NCBI GenBank assembly: GCA_036971475.1
Contig: JBAIZL010000002.1
Span: 21,763,567 to 21,827,566 of the forward strand
Length of the DNA: 64,000 nt
Reading direction: 5' to 3'
Source: Prosapia bicincta
Taxonomy: Eukaryota > Arthropoda > Insecta > Hemiptera > Cercopidae
Below are positions 9,901 to 18,800 of this stretch, in pieces. Numbering within the stretch: the stretch's first letter is position 1; each line of letters opens with the position of its first letter. Under the pieces are notes generated by a model. That model saw nothing but the letters and a program-made list of their open reading frames with translations, did not search any database and was not told the origin of the DNA. Made by a program: the position numbers and the translations under genes.

Positions 9901-11627
9901 AAGCACACCTATTTTTAAAACACTTAAATTCCATACACCCAAAACTAACATACACCATCGAAACAGAACAACAAAACTTTCTCAACTCCCTAGACCTTAC
10001 AACTAAACGTACAGACAAACAAACACATAAATTCAACATAGTGCCACTAGTACCAATACGACCATTCACAGCCCCTCAAACCACCCATACCAACATAAAC
10101 TAGCTGCTTACAACACCATGATATATTGCCTGCTTAAAACACCGTTAGACAAAGAACACTACCAGGAGTTAAACACCATAAAATATATAGCACAAACTAA
10201 TGGATACAAAACAACAATGATTGACAAATTATACAACCGCCTAAAAAATAAACATAATAACCCAAATACAAACACACAAGATGACAATCCCAAAAAATAC
10301 TTAGCAATACCATACAGATCATCCAAAACCCACAATCTAACCAACACATTACGAAAATACAACTACAAAATAGCTTACTCCACACACAACACTCTCAACA
10401 AACAATTTAAACCCAACAGCAAAATCAACGACATTTACAACACCACTGGAGTTTACAAACTAACTTGCAGTTCATGCCCTAGTTTTTACATAGGCCAGAC
10501 AGGGAGGTCATTCTACACACGTTACCAAGAACATGTAAAAGCACTAAAAAACAATAACTACCAATCAAACTTCGCAGATCATCTCAACTCCACAAAACAC
10601 GACTACATAGACATACCATCTAACCTACAAATTCTTCATAAACAACACAGAAATAACCAACGCTACACAACCGAACAATACGAAATATATAGGCACTTCA
10701 AACTACACCCTACACACATACTCAATACACAATTACATTACAACTCACACGCACTTTTTGACATCATAACTCCTAATACACACAAAATACACCCACACCA
10801 CCAAAATATCCCACCCTCACCCTAACCTACGTAAACCTTGAGATCAGTTACGGTCTGAGTTGACAAAGGGACACATCTCCCGAAACGACCGTCCTCAACA
10901 AGCAAAGTAAGTGCTACTATAGGCAAGTTAAAACATTTTTTTAAACATTTGTTGATTCCATCTTCGCGTGAGCTACTTGTTTTTTAAAAGTGTAAAAAAT
11001 GTAAAGTAACAAATTTTGGGATATTATTTTGATGTTGGAAGTTTTTTAATGATTCAACTACTATAGTAAAACACACTAATTACTGAAATTTCTCAGCAGA
11101 TGCTGAGCCAGTGGAAAAGCCAACTGTTGGAAATATTTAGTGAATTTGGTGTTTTTCAAGTAGTTAAATCTTGAAATAATTAATTAAAATCTGTTGTAAA
11201 ACCAACTACAAATACAAACTACTGCATCAAGAAGAGAATATTTATTAAGTATATCTGTTAAAATCTAGAACAGTCATAATCACTAATTTTTTTATTGTTA
11301 CCAAGCTCCTTCTTTTAGCTAAAATTACTGATGATAAAAGAAATTTGATCATATCTAGGTTATGTGAGCATAACAATATAAATAATTCACATATTTGTTA
11401 AAAGTCTATGCTTACCAAATTAATAATGAGAATATTATATGTATTTTCCTTCATGCAGTTATTGTTAAACTTATGTGTAGCATTTTAATGTATTTTTTTA
11501 AAAAAAAAGCGTTAAAGCAAATGAAAACATAACCTAAAACCTTTAGGCAAGAAACAAACTGAATCTTACCTTCTTTTATGTAAACTACTAACTGAATAGT
11601 AGAACCTACTAGTTGGTCTATTGACAT
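3817..11627 (-). CDS. Cep120: Cep120 N-terminal part (three exons; gene continues left of window)
   Basis: The start ATG is at 11627. Exons are 11627-11570, 6731-6584 and 3940-3817, with GT-AG introns and phases that join exactly (58+148+124 nt, 110 codons). The product begins MSIDQLVGSTIQLVVYIKEG, then has a stretch with LLGHVLATDVELASPDPHFD, then LKIDCYTV and RIGYIFLNLKELQ. Order, spacing and motifs match the N-terminal C2 domain of CEP120, a centriolar protein needed for centriole elongation and assembly. CEP120 proteins are about ten times longer, so most exons lie outside the window. Intron 1 holds a Penelope pair and intron 2 an RNase H relic. Identity is inferred from remembered family features, not a search. 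Confidence 0.75.
4015..4146. repeat. Small palindromic Penelope-like end pair (degenerate)
   Basis: The left arm reversed and the right arm both read CCTCTGA, a short stem region, and a tail ending in AAGG. This matches the better preserved motif at 57228-57270. The left arm has lost the core (CTGAGTA) and the right arm lacks most of helix II. It is an eroded copy in the Cep120 intron 2. Confidence 0.35.
4637..4884. repeat. Inverted-repeat MITE with TTAGG-like centre
   Basis: Arms start AGATCAGCGACTACC and are inverted at the far end. Inside, TGACCTTGCTGAAC is also inverted. The centre holds GGTCAGGTTAGGTTAGGTTA (4751-4770). A rearranged relative lies at 40959-41345. There is no coding capacity, so the mobilising superfamily is unknown. 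Confidence 0.6.
5816..6394 (+). pseudogene. RNase H domain relic of a non-LTR retrotransposon
   Basis: The 192-codon frame carries RNase H motifs in order: YTDGSK (first Asp), an E near GEIADVLLAIEE, FFIDPQSGL where the family has FSDSQSAL, and WMPSHVGISGN, the usual W(I/V)PSHVGIxGNE block. The last Glu/Asp cluster is lost (GNGGHIGKWG), so the enzyme is dead. No reverse transcriptase is adjacent. It resembles the C-terminal RNase H of Jockey/R1/I-type elements. It lies in intron 2 of Cep120, on the opposite strand. Confidence 0.65.
6584..6731 (-). CDS. Cep120: Cep120 exon 2
   Basis: Acceptor TACTACAG precedes GACATGG, and the donor is GTTAAAAG|GTAAAG. It completes the split Gly codon from exon 1 and ends two bases into an Arg codon. 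The encoded segment (GHGFGFLTSPIKVTSS...ELTYEINKKLVKR) fits the CEP120 C2 region. Confidence 0.75.
7225..7507. repeat. Palindromic element (AGCAAGTAAG family)
   Basis: Two arms of about 65 bp are inverted: AACTTTTATAATTAAATAATACTCA-like at left, mirrored at 7470-7507. Next to the centre the arms contain a GAAAC-like box and CAGCAAGTAAG. Related palindromes are at 7580-7755, 46100-47350, 52610-52745 and 54830-55190. Confidence 0.5.
7580..7755. repeat. Palindromic element (AGCAAGTAAG family), second copy
   Basis: The left arm (TTACTTACTAACAATCTTCAAAACAG) and the right arm (CTGTTTTGAAACATGTCAGC) are inverted. The right arm has GAAAC then ATGTC, and AAAC/GTTT could form a short hairpin, as in the hammerhead-like ends elsewhere. 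The usual CUGANGA core cannot be placed, so I list it only as a palindrome. Confidence 0.45.
8137..8198 (-). ncRNA. Hammerhead-like ribozyme with U3/A8 core (left Penelope end)
   Basis: Minus strand: an outer helix strand near TTAC (8198-8195), then helix I GAG, core UUGACAA, one extra A, helix II GGGA/UCCC with loop CACAUC, GAA, helix III ACGGCCGU (a perfect palindrome), the GUC cleavage triplet (8155-8153), and CUC closing helix I. The canonical core is CUGANGA; here positions 3 and 8 are U and A, which could still pair with each other. Confidence 0.55.
8221..9756 (-). CDS. Penelope-like reverse transcriptase with GIY-YIG endonuclease (5'-truncated)
   Basis: An open frame of 511 codons with no in-frame stop. 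In order it has APKLNALPKLHK (start of the RT fold), SFDISNLYTNIPIP (catalytic Asp), GLPMGSPIASILAEIF, YWYRYVDDIITLY (YVDD catalytic pair), a thumb region, then [21 protein letters not shown] and a following YxxH, a GIY-YIG nuclease with the CxxC found in EN+ Penelope elements. No ATG precedes the first RT block: the frame runs into the inversion junction near 9760, so the N-terminal region is missing. It is possibly still translatable but not a complete element. AC-rich codon use differs strongly from host exons. Confidence 0.85.
   Translation of the reverse strand: MHHTKKHLKQIKPIAPKLNALPKLHKTDIPIRPLINHTSAPSHLLAKFLDKTIRNHIKFNNHCSIKNSLNLIDKIKNVNIPHNSTLVSFDISNLYTNIPIPETIDILKNMLIDTNTPHTHIDEIIHLTRLITSQNYFTYNNTYYNQKDGLPMGSPIASILAEIFIHHIEQNHILHNNKYSDNIIYWYRYVDDIITLYKGNTRRAHIFLKHLNSIHPKLTYTIETEQQNSLNFLDLTIKRTDKQTHKFNIYRKPTSTNTTIHSSSNHPQQHKLAAYNTIIYRLLKTPLDKDEHYQELNTIKYIAQTNGYNPTMIDKLYNRLKNKHNNPNTNTQDDNPIKYLAIPYRSSKTHNLTNTLRKYNYKIAYSTHNTLNKQFKPNSKINDIYNTTGVYKLTCSSCPSFYIGQTGRSFYTRYQEHVKALKNNNYQSNFADHLNSTKHDYIDIPSNLQILHKQHRNNQRYTTEQYEIYRHFKLHPTHILNTQLHYNSHALFDIITPNTHKIHPHHQNIPP
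9786..10825 (+). pseudogene. Second Penelope-like copy (partial RT plus GIY-YIG)
   Basis: It begins at the segment equivalent to HHIEQNHILHN of the left copy, includes YWYRYVDDIITLYKG, and then loses frame near 10045 through a small deletion. A clean frame resumes at 10118 and carries the remaining RT C-terminus and the complete GIY-YIG domain ([17 protein letters not shown]) to a stop at 10825. It is nearly identical to the left copy over the endonuclease, so the two arms are of similar age or were copied together. Confidence 0.8.
10848..10910 (+). ncRNA. Hammerhead-like ribozyme with U3/A8 core (right Penelope end)
   Basis: Plus strand: TTAC (10848-10851) pairs with GTAA (10907-10910) as the distal part of helix I, and GAG (10857-10859) with CUC (10894-10896). 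The core is UUGACAA (10860-10866) plus one extra A. Helix II is GGGA/UCCC with a 6-nt loop, followed by GAA (10882-10884), a short helix III ACGACCGU (AC/GU pairs) and GUC at 10891-10893. Predicted cleavage is after 10893. Apart from C3 to U, G8 to A and the extra A it fits a type I hammerhead. Confidence 0.6.
11570..11627 (-). CDS. Cep120: Cep120 exon 1 (start codon)
   Basis: ATG at 11627-11625 opens MSIDQLVGSTIQLVVYIKE and ends one base into Gly at GAAG|GTAAG. An initiator Met, a DQL-like turn and a hydrophobic strand ending in (L/K)EG is the pattern at the CEP120 N-terminus. The upstream 5' UTR is not delimited. Confidence 0.7.
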
Positions 11628-12245
11628 TTTTATAAATATGGTTGTAATTAGAAATACAAAGATTGATGTTATAATGACACAAAAACTAATTCCCCTTCCT
11701 ACATTTTATTAAAAGTTATTCAAGTTTGCACTTCATCACCATGACAACCGTCACATATTGCTATGTATTTAACCCCAAATTAGGATTTTTACTACGCCAT
11801 CTACCAGAGAACTCTCTGAACTATTATCACATTAAAAAAAAATATATAAAAGAAAGTATAAACCCTATGTTTTCATAATCTAAATTGTATATTTATATTG
11901 GGATTGAAACTTATTTTGATCCTATATTGAGGCTATATTTAATAATCACTTTTACTATTAAGAAATAAACAATGTATAAAGCATAAAAAGTGTTAAACAA
12001 TTGCTATTAAAGTATTTAAAATTTTTTTCCTAAATGTAAAGCTGTGATTGTTATGAGATTCTAATATACTGCTAACCTCTATATAAATATGGTTAGTACA
12101 ACCATATTCCACATTTCTTATTTTTAAATTTGAATAATGTGTTTCAGATGCCATTCATCAGTCAAGCCTATCTACATTCTTTCCTTTATAATGCTAGGAG
12201 AAACAGGAGATATTGTTATTTACTAAACACTTTTAAATGTTTTAA
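11628..12245. other. Upstream region of Cep120, no gene seen
   Basis: It should contain the Cep120 promoter and 5' UTR (minus strand). I see no TATA box or CpG-rich block I would defend, only AT-rich sequence. Confidence 0.3.
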
Positions 12246-12350
12246 ACTTGCCTATAGTAGCACTTACTTTGTTTGTTGAAGACGGCCGTTTCGGGAGATG
12301 TGTCCCATTATCAACTCAGACCGTAACTGATCTCAAGGTTTACGTAGGTT
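12246..12350 (-). repeat. Solo Penelope-like 3' terminus
   Basis: It matches the outer ends of the 8120-10925 element (CTTGCCTATAGTAGCACTTA through GGTTTACGTAGG) but has no coding part beside it. It includes a hammerhead-like motif with the same U3/A8 core. Confidence 0.75.
12264..12326 (-). ncRNA. Hammerhead-like ribozyme with U3/A8 core (solo terminus)
   Basis: Minus strand: TTAC (12326-12323) pairs with GTAA (12267-12264). GAG pairs with UUC. The core is UUGAUAA plus one extra U, helix II is GGGA/UCCC, then GAA, helix III ACGGCCGU and GUC. Position 7 differs from the copies at 8.1 and 10.9 kb, while U3 and A8 are the same in all three. Confidence 0.55.
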
Positions 12351-12367
12351 GTGGAAATATATATTAA

Positions 12368-13359
12368 CACATTGACTGTGGGTAGTTTTGCCATTGTCGT
12401 TCCTTAAGAAGTACCTTAGTGACATTTTACACGTGTTCGTTTTTGTCTCCGGTTTTTTTCTGTTTTGTTGTTTGAGTAATATTTGAGATATAACTTTTTT
12501 AAAAGTATTTTAGTGATGAATATTGATTTACCTAGACCTAGTAGGGGTAATTCTCGACAAAATACCCCATGGCAATTACCCCTAGCGACCAGATGATGAG
12601 CTACTATCCATCTGAACGTAAAACATTACGTTGGTATAAAAAGATTTTCCTTTATGTGCTCCAAATGGTGATCAACGCTCACTACCTTTTTAACGAATTG
12701 CAAGTTTCAACCAACGGGAAAAGAATGAAAATGTATGATTTTCATCTGTCAGTGTTTGATTCTTTGCTTTCCACCCTACCTGCTCCAGAAAGACCATTGA
12801 AGCGCAGAGATGTGTCCCACAGGTACCTTCAAAAATAACTGAGAAAAGGGGCGACAGAAAAGGTTCTGTGGCAAAACAGTGCCGTGTTTGTCATTCGCGT
12901 GGTATTCAAAAACGTGTTGAATGAAAGTGAGTGGCATGCGTAGGACAGCCAGGACTATGCGTCTCAAAGTTTTTTGATGACTACCACAGTAATTAATCAC
13001 AACTAAGCAAGATATTCGGATGGGTTTGTGGGGCTGTATATATATTTGACTTTGGCTTATTTTTTTCATCTCTCATTCTTTTAATAACAATTATTTGATA
13101 TAAATAGAGACAAAAATTACTAGTGTTATAATATACGTGTTACAATGGAAAACTTACCTTCGTTAGTGCAAACCAGTGCAGACTACTTTTCCCAGATGTG
13201 CATGGTAGGAATCCATACCACAATTTTTAAATGGTTACCATGGGGGTTTTATGGCTGTAACGACATTTTATATTCATATTTCTTCATTTCACACATTTTG
13301 GTAAGTAAATCTTTTAGCATTTGTCATACTACATCGCATGTATTTTAGCAGTTAACATG
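12368..13359. mobile_element. piggyBac-type deletion derivative, 992 bp
   Basis: Flanked by TTAA at 12364-12367 and 13360-13363, the piggyBac target site. The ends are inverted (CACATTGACTG at left; CAGTTAACATG, imperfectly complementary, at right). Inside are a short N-terminal frame (12516 on) and the C-terminal part of the transposase, joined by an internal deletion. It cannot encode transposase, so any movement would have been in trans. Confidence 0.7.
12569..12930 (+). pseudogene. piggyBac transposase C-terminal fragment
   Basis: The frame carries DQMMSYYPSERKTLRWYKK, the block after the third catalytic Asp of piggyBac transposases, then the helical C-terminus. After a stop at 12838 the same frame shows CRVCHSRGIQKR, the start of the C-terminal Cys-rich zinc domain. 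The catalytic Asp triad is absent. Directly upstream, GTAGGGGTAATT and AATTACCCCTA are inverted around the deletion joint. Confidence 0.7.
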
Positions 13360-13360
13360 T

Positions 13361-13445
13361 TAACTTGCCTACAGTATTATTTACTGCTAAATAGGATAGG
13401 TATTTTGGGAGATGTTCCTAATTATTAACTTGGATTGCAGTTTAT
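13361..13445 (-). repeat. Degenerate Penelope-like terminus
   Basis: It matches the solo terminus at 12246-12350 (AACTTGCCTA, GGGAGATG, AACT..GATTGCAGTT) with many substitutions. The hammerhead region reads UUAAUAA then UAGGA/UCCC then AAAA, so it is inactive, but U3 and A8 are again present. It abuts the right TTAA of the piggyBac element. Confidence 0.5.
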
Positions 13446-14223
13446 AATTATTATATACTAGTATGATGGAGATTGTAACAACAAAAAATATAATCAGAAA
13501 ATGATTGTATTTCTCCAGCTCAACAATCCAAAGGAAATAAAATACTGTTTTTAAAAGATATTTATAGAAGGAACAATATTTGGTATTAAAGAAACATATA
13601 AAAGGACATTTAATTACATAAAACCCTATCTTGATATTATTAAAAGTAATAATTAAACAATTAAGTACTAATGTAGGCAAGTGTAACATACAAAGTATGT
13701 TCATGTGTTTATATTGACATATTATAATGAGAATGACAGTTTTGGTATATCCTTTTGCCAACTCCTAAGACGTTTTTTCAATACAGTATTTTGAAGTATT
13801 TAAATGAAATTAATTCTTTCTGAAGTAATTTAGTTATAACAGAAGTAACTTTATGTCAATCACTGCTAAACTACATCTGTTATAAATGAACATTTTTAGT
13901 GAAATAAGAACAAGAAAAGGTAGAATTAAATAGAAAAAAATGTTGGATAGTATTAAGTGTTTACTTGATGAAATTGTTACAAATAAATCACAGTTGCTCC
14001 TTCTAGGGTTAGTGGAAAGCTTTAAGAAAATGAAGTCAATATCCAATCATCACTTGCAATACAGAACGGAGTAGCTATAACAACATTCAGTTGCCACCCA
14101 CTATCAATGTGTTAAATACAATAATTAATATTTACAGTTTTCATTGGTATAGGTTTTGTTGCATTTACCAATAGTACAGTATCAATCTTTTTATATGTAA
14201 TTGACAATGTTGTGTTCCAGATA

Positions 14224-14830
14224 CAGTAGAGGGTCAGTAATCAGGACGTCAAAAGTCCGGAGTGTCGCAAATCCAGACCGTGGTGTCAGTGTGCACTGCA
14301 CTCGGCGTGAAGAGTGTGGTGCTTACTATAGCGCAAGTGCTGTGTTTAGCAATACATACTAAACTATATGTTATCTTTAATTATAAATGTAAAGAAGGTA
14401 AACCAATTCTGAAAAAATGTGTCATAACTAAATTTAAAACGCAAATTACACTAAAACCAATCAGCAAAATGATAAAATTTATTATTTAACTTACCCTTTA
14501 CCTAACTTGTCATATAATATGCTTTTGTTCAAAAATCAATAAACGACTTTTTCACTCAGTAAGATTGTACTGGTACATGTTTTGGCTTTCTGTGCTATGT
14601 ATTAGTATGTACATTATATGTTCTTTCACTAAATTCTTTTGTATTTTTGAAGCCCTCTGACCTAATTAGTTATAATTCAAACCTACACAATAGTCTAAGC
14701 AATAAAATAAATTATGGTCAATGAAATTTCAATAATACGCAGTACTTTAAAGATCATTTAAAAATCCAGATAAATCAGTAGTCTGAATGGGTCCTGGTCC
14801 CAACTGATCTGGATTTTCGACGCTTTACTG
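14224..14830. mobile_element. pogo/Tigger-like MITE
   Basis: It begins TA|CAGTAGAGGGTCAG and ends with the inverted CGACGCTTTACTG|TA, with AATCCAGA-type subterminal sequence inverted on both sides. Flanking TA dinucleotides fit Tc1/mariner/pogo insertion. The internal 75-codon frame is not recognisable. Confidence 0.5.
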
Positions 14831-15157
14831 TATTGAGTTAAACTGCTTCAGTGGAGTTGGCTATTATTAAAGTACAGTATATTCACTAAATATATTTCAT
14901 GTTATATGTTTAAGAATACGTTAAAGACTACATATTTAGTATGTGGATTGTTATGGGTTTAAAGATTACTTTTAAATGGTGGTATAATTTATCAATTACT
15001 GATGTTTTAGCATATTCTTATTGATCAAGATGTACAACAAAAGAACTGCAGGTTTTAACCTCATGATGTAAAACACAAAATCAGCAAGTTTTAGTTTGTA
15101 CTATATGTCTGATGCTGTTTAATCGTTATGATTAAACAGCTTTGTGCATAAATAACA

Positions 15158-15445
15158 CACTTTTTTGTATTAACTTGGCAAAAAACCACTACTTACTGAT
15201 TTATTCAGCAGACACGTTTTGCGCTAGGTCAGCGCATTACTCAATGCTGTGAATTACTGACAAGACTGTTGCTCAGGTGTGTTGTGTTGGTGTGAGTCTG
15301 TGGTGTATTTCTGTTCTCACCAATACTACACACTTGAGCAACAGTATTTCACGACATCGAATAATACACTGACCTAGTGCAAAATGTGTCTGCTGAATAA
15401 ATCAATAAGTAGTGGTTTTTTTGCCAAGTTAATACAAAAAAGTGC
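15158..15445. repeat. Palindromic element, 288 bp
   Basis: The arms (TTTTTTGTATTAACTTGGCA ... GATTTATTCAGCAGACAC) are inverted with roughly 90 percent agreement over about 75 bp. A second pair TGTTGCTCA(A/G)GTGTG lies nearer the centre. Read outward, the arms give CTGACCTAG(C/T)GCAAAA(C/T)GTGTC, resembling a hammerhead with helix II worn away. Penelope origin is inferred from layout only. Confidence 0.5.
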
Positions 15446-15769
15446 AATTTATACAAAAACTGCAAGTTATACATAACACAATGTCATACATAAATAACAT
15501 GATTATTTAAAAACAAAGTTTCCTCATCAGTTCAATGACAACCAATATGGCCATTCTCATTCAAAATAAAAATAAGGGCTATTTTAGGTGTGTGCATACA
15601 TTTCTAATAGCACAAGCTATTTTAAATCTAAATTGTGTACAAAATAGGGGTTTAGAAGAACAACTGTTCTTTAAAACATATAGATTTATATTTGACATAA
15701 CTTTTGGATGAACACTAGAGTTCCTTTTATTATATAGTTTCTACTTACTAATCTCAGTTAGTTGTTTCT

Positions 15770-15813
15770 TTACATCAGCTGATATATTTGAAAGAACCTC
15801 CATCGTTCAACCT
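15770..15813 (-). CDS. Candidate terminal exon of unidentified gene
   Basis: Acceptor GAATTTAG precedes AGGTTGAACG. The frame inherited from the exon at 19216-19447 gives K-VERWRFFQIYQLM and a stop. Alternatively an ATG at 15796 opens an 18-residue first exon in another frame ending at GTAAGTAG near 15746. Confidence 0.25.
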
Positions 15814-18800
15814 CTAAATTCAAATAAGTATGTTAAATAAGTTGACTTTAAAATTCATGAAATAATATAACGAAAAAGGAATAGCAGGCAATTCTACTCA
15901 AGTTTATTATCAAACCCAAATCAATGTTAAAAATTACGTAGTTTCTTATCACGAAGTTTTTCTATTTTTCATTTGAAATATTGTTTCTGAACACTTATGT
16001 TACATCTTATTTAAAGTAAGCAAGTGCTTCACAGTAATACCAAATCAGTGTTATAGTCAAATTAAATGGTAAATTAATGAATGCAGATAAAGGGCCTATC
16101 CCTAACTCACCTCTATATTCTTTACTTTATTAGTCGTTTTTCAAATACGATGCATTATTTCAATTAGTTTTTTATTTTATTTATTGTTATTAGCTGTAGT
16201 TCATATTACATATTTATTGTTATAGAGTACTTTTTGACATAACCTATTTGGTTCAAGATGGCCGATCATTGTTTGTTGGTCCAGGGTAGAGAGAGTCAGT
16301 CAGTTAGAGAAGGAGGGGGTTAGAGACCTGAGGTTATATAGCGTCTGTCACCGACAATGGCTATGGGTAGGAATATGGAAACAGGGCTTTTGGTAGGGAC
16401 TGGATGTAGGAAGGGCATCTGCAAGGCAGGACGTTTTTTGGGTGGGATGGTAATAAAGATTTTATTCTGGGAGACTATGTTTATTTAAAGATTTGGTCTG
16501 GCTGACTTTTTTTTTATGTGGGTGACATTTTTCATTTTGTATGTATCACTTCATGTATGTAGTAAGGGTGTTTGTGGGACATAAGATAGTGTAGAAATCT
16601 GTAATAAAACTTAGAGCTACAATGGAATAACAAAGTTGTGATGGATGATCTTCAACTGACTTAACTATCATTTTACATGATAAAACTTAACAGATAGATG
16701 ATGAGATTAATAGGAATAAACAAGCAGGAGTTAAATACTACTTACAATTTAAGCATATTAAGAGTGAAACTTAAAAACTAGTAGCCTATTCTAGGAGGGG
16801 AGAGGGAGACGGCTGGGAGAGGAAGTGTGATATAGAGAGGAAGCGAGAGATAGATAGTGTGGTTCAAGATGGCCGATCGATGTTTGAGAGTAGAGAGGGA
16901 GCTTACCTCACACCTATATATAGTGACCACAGAGAAGAGTTGGTGTCAATCTTGTTTGTAACTTCATGTTTGCTAGATAATTTTTTAATAAGACCCTCTG
17001 ACAAAGATGACATGGTCATCGAAATGTACATGAGGATTTAAGCTTAAGTAACTTGTATTATTTATTTTTTTGTGATATTGGGTTCTTTCCAATATTTTCA
17101 TAATACCAAACATGTTGTCCACTTGAAATTTTAGATTCATATAAAGCTAATCTGGAGGAATATTAAATAAATGACCATAAAATATTTGTTACAAAAAAGT
17201 TTGTACTAAATTATTTAATATGGTTTTCATGTGCTATGATCCTAAAAACTGTGTAACTAATAACAAGTCCTTTCCCTAAATAATTATACTATTTTTACAA
17301 AATTATGTCTCAGAATATCTTCACAAACTTCAGGAACAAAAATGTTATTTTATTAACTGATTTTGTAAGTAATAGGTCAAACATCTACTGAAGTTATAAA
17401 TACAATAGAATTCCAATAATCCAAATTGCTGATTAACTGAATCACTTTCAGATTTTCATTTTTTTTAAAATTTGATCTCAAAATAATGATTTTGTCTATA
17501 CGTGCTATTGGTCTTTTCTCCACAAAGCTATCATACGCACAGCGCAAACATTATTTGCATGCAGAGTCATAGTCTCAGTACAGTTCTACATTCAGTACTT
17601 GACTGTCGTCCGTCGCTGGCCTGGACCAAGTGTATAACTTTTCGTTTTAATCAGTGTACTCTTTGTATCAGTCTGGTTTGTTAGCAAGTGTGTTTCCCCT
17701 TAGCGATGGCTTCTAAAACAAAATGAGTTGTCTTATTGTCAGAGGATAAACTAATTACAGGTCAATCAGACAAAGGAGTTGGGTGAGATGTATGGTGTTG
17801 AACAATCGACTATTTTAGACATTAAAAGGAGCAAACCTACGAGGTGTGACAGTTAAGTAATGAGACTGATTTTATTGACTGTGGTGAACCTGCGACCTCA
17901 AAATTTCTTTCTTTTTCCCCAGCATCCTTCCCCTCTCCATTGATATGTTTCCCATCGCTCTAGTTTGTTTAGTTCGGCTTCTGTGTCATGTTTAGCAGAT
18001 GTGTGTTGGTGGTGCCTGTCACGAAAATGGAGAAGCAAAATTCAACACGTCTCTATAGAATTTTGCGCCAGATTGGGTGAAACAGCTTCGGAAATGTACG
18101 CTAAAATTGTTAAAGTGCATGGTGATAGTGCTCTCAGTCGTGCCCAGGTGTTTCGATGGCATAAAGAATTTAAGGAGGGGCGCAAAGCGTAGAAGACGAG
18201 GCGCGGAGCAGGAGACCAGTCGAAGTGTGAACTGACGAGAATGCACAGCGAGTGCGCATCATAATCTGTGAAGAGTTTAACAGTTTCAATGTTGGCGGAC
18301 ATCCAAGTGGCTGTGACAAGGGTACTTACAGACATCCCAGTCGAAGCGTTCCAGAAATGTTACGAATTGTGGAAAATGCGCTGGAATCGTTGTATAGCTG
18401 CCCAAGGGGACTACATTGAAGGGGGTGGCAGAGTTATAGAATAATTTTTAAATATACGGTTTATATGGAATTAGTCTCATTACTTGTCACAGCTCGTACA
18501 CTTTTAAACTTCGTGTCAGTGCTTGAAAATGAAAGTTCTTCAAGAAAATCAATTAAGACAGCAAACAACTAAGAATTAGAAGATGCCATTTTCAACTGAT
18601 TTTTTGTAAGAATGATCTACAGGAAACTCAATGTTGAGTCTGATTCTTTGTGAAAAGCTGAGATCTTTGGTCAGAGGCTTATAAAAAAATATAGTTTTTC
18701 CTCCTATTTGCAACATATAGCAATTAATTAAAACTGACTCTCTTTTTTTAAAAAATTCCAACTATCCAAATGGAGTCCTAATTGATTCAGATAACTGGAG

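Larger units (their letters stand above)
8120..10925. mobile_element. Penelope-like element, head-to-head inverted pair
   Basis: Two copies lie head to head: a minus-strand copy (about 8120-9760) and a plus-strand copy (about 9786-10925), with a short junction between. Both outer ends share a roughly 100 bp non-coding terminus containing CTTGAGATCAGTTACGGTCT and a hammerhead-like fold. The left copy retains reverse transcriptase and GIY-YIG endonuclease; the right copy starts just upstream of the YVDD motif. Inverted and partial pairs are typical of Penelope insertions. It sits in intron 1 of Cep120. Confidence 0.85.

Noticed and set aside
10855..10863. Reading CUGAGUUGA as the hammerhead core
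   Set aside because: It needs two inserted bases and leaves helix I unpaired; the UUGACAA register pairs GAG with CUC and puts GUC at the cleavage point.
15746..15799. MEVLSNISADVKKQLTEI as the first exon of another gene
   Set aside because: Plausible ATG and GTAAGT donor, but no second exon found; the alternative frame joins the 19216-19447 exon. Left as an alternative.
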